Positions 13,258 through 14,178 of a stretch of DNA of 14,178 nucleotides are shown here, piece after piece. The stretch comes from Deltaproteobacteria bacterium (lineage in GTDB: Bacteria; Desulfobacterota; SM23-61). The stretch is taken from the NCBI GenBank assembly GCA_026388915.1, contig JAPLIW010000200.1:1-14178 (forward strand). Direction: 5' to 3'. Numbering within the stretch: position 1 is the stretch's first letter; every line of letters begins with the position of its first letter. The translations under genes and the position numbers were made by a program. Under the pieces are notes generated by a model, which was not told the DNA's origin, did no database searches, and saw only the letters and a program-made list of their open reading frames with translations.

Positions 13258-14178
13258 GGGAGATCACCGGCTACGAAAGAAAGAACGGGAAATTCGGCGT
13301 TCGCAACCATGTCCTGGTCCTGGCCACGGTCTCCTGCGTAAATGGAGTGATCAACAAAATTTCCCGGGAAGTCCCCGAAGCGGTCTGCGTCCCCCATGCC
13401 TATGGGTGCGGGCGGGGCAGCGCGCGGGAAACCCAGATTCTCTTCCGCATCCTGGCCAGCCTGGTCCACCACCCCAACGTGGGGGCGGCGGTGGTCATCG
13501 GGTTGGGTTGCGAGCGGGCCAACACCAAGGCTTTCCGGCCCTTCATTGAGAAAGCCGAGAAGCCCGTCGCCGTCTTTGACGTTCAGGAGTCCGGCTCCCT
13601 GCAAACCGCCAAGAAAGGGATCGAAGCTGCCCGGCGGATGCTGACGGAAATCAGCGGTCAGCGGCGCGTTCCCATGCCGTGGGATAAACTCCTGGTGGCC
13701 ATGGAATGCGGGGGTTCCGACGCCATGTCCGGGGTGACCGCCAACGTGGCCCTGGGGTCGGTGTCCGACTGGGTCGTGGGGAAAGGGGGCAGCGTCATTT
13801 TCGGGGAAAATACCGAGATGATCGGAACCACCCATGTGCTCACGCGGCGGGCGAAAAATGAAGAGGTGACCAGGAAGATCGTAGCGATGATCGACCAGGC
13901 CGAGCAACGGACCAAGGACATTATGGGTCCCCTGGCCAGTTGGGTCATCTCCCCCGGCAACATGGACGGGGGCATGAGCACGATCGCGGAGAAATCCATG
14001 GGGTGTATTCACAAGGGCGGCACGACGGCGATCAACCAGGTCGTCGATTACGGGGAGTGGCCCACGGAAAAGGGACTGATCCTCCAGGACGGTCCGGGTT
14101 ACGACGGAGACTCCATGGCCGGCCTGGCCGCCAGCGGCTCCCAGGTCATGTTCTTCTCCACCGGGCGGGGGACTCCTG
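13254..14178 (+). CDS. Large subunit of a UxaA/GarD/SuyB-type dehydratase or lyase (3' end outside window)
   Basis: The first 308 residues are present; family members run to roughly 380-390, so most of the enzyme is visible. The family eliminates water (altronate, galactarate and similar acids) or sulfite (sulfolactate) using a metal centre. Characteristic blocks are GYERKNGKFGVRNHV (6-20) with C28 just after, VPHAYGCGR (46-54, C52), GLGCERAN (83-90, C86), MECGGSDAMSGVTAN (150-164), ISPGNMDGG (232-240), EKSMGCIHKGG (246-256), GLILQDGPGYD (274-284) and VMFFSTGRGTP at the edge. In many relatives the PGN motif continues with Lys; here it is Met238. It starts 4 bp inside the small-subunit gene. 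Its position behind lutABC and larA suggests a shared hydroxy-acid pathway. Confidence 0.9.
   Translation, partial: MREITGYERKNGKFGVRNHVLVLATVSCVNGVINKISREVPEAVCVPHAYGCGRGSARETQILFRILASLVHHPNVGAAVVIGLGCERANTKAFRPFIEKAEKPVAVFDVQESGSLQTAKKGIEAARRMLTEISGQRRVPMPWDKLLVAMECGGSDAMSGVTANVALGSVSDWVVGKGGSVIFGENTEMIGTTHVLTRRAKNEEVTRKIVAMIDQAEQRTKDIMGPLASWVISPGNMDGGMSTIAEKSMGCIHKGGTTAINQVVDYGEWPTEKGLILQDGPGYDGDSMAGLAASGSQVMFFSTGRGTP

Noticed and set aside
13008..14012. 334-residue minus-strand open frame opposite the UxaA-type genes
   Set aside because: It spans two coupled plus-strand genes and is a composition-driven shadow.

Overview
The window looks like a piece of a chromosome from an anaerobic bacterium, most likely of the deltaproteobacterial (Desulfobacterota) type. 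I infer this from gene content: several cysteine-rich iron-sulfur proteins, an LutABC lactate oxidation operon, a nickel-pincer LarA-family protein next to a UxaA-type dehydratase, and many short dispersed palindromic repeats between genes. The main genes are GC-rich. The left part (roughly 1180-2960) looks poorer in GC and has an accessory character. No rRNA, tRNA or CRISPR array was seen.

Layout. At the left edge (1-138, +) is the C-terminal end of what looks like an IS630-type transposase. On the minus strand from 2398 down to 175 lie higB, higA, a nucleotidyltransferase-like gene and a cysteine-rich ferredoxin-like protein. higBA has a near-consensus promoter whose spacer carries a 21-bp palindrome. 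From 2434 to 2972 there is non-coding DNA with repeats. On the minus strand from 6011 to 2973 are an M20 zinc peptidase/deacylase and a YtcJ-type amidohydrolase, with a strong predicted promoter in front of the M20 gene. Divergent from this (6233-8170, +) are a QueG-like iron-sulfur protein and an Fsr-like MFS transporter, 9 bp apart. A non-coding stretch of about 450 bp (8171-8618), bounded by a 13-bp perfect inverted repeat, separates this pair from the last block.

The last block (8619-14178, +) reads lutA, lutB, lutC, a LarA-family gene, the small SAF-domain subunit of a UxaA/GarD/SuyAB-type dehydratase or lyase, and its large subunit, which is cut off by the window edge. LutABC oxidises L-lactate to pyruvate. 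The LarA-like protein keeps every residue that LarA uses to hold and act through its nickel-pincer cofactor, so it should racemise or epimerise a 2-hydroxy acid. The UxaA pair should eliminate water (or sulfite, if SuyAB-like) from a hydroxy acid. The joint hypothesis is a module for stereochemical inversion, elimination and oxidation of 2-hydroxy acids. The exact substrate cannot be read from the sequence.

At least four genes end inside or at the edge of a short dispersed repeat, and these repeats belong to different sequence families. This is the most striking structural feature of the window.
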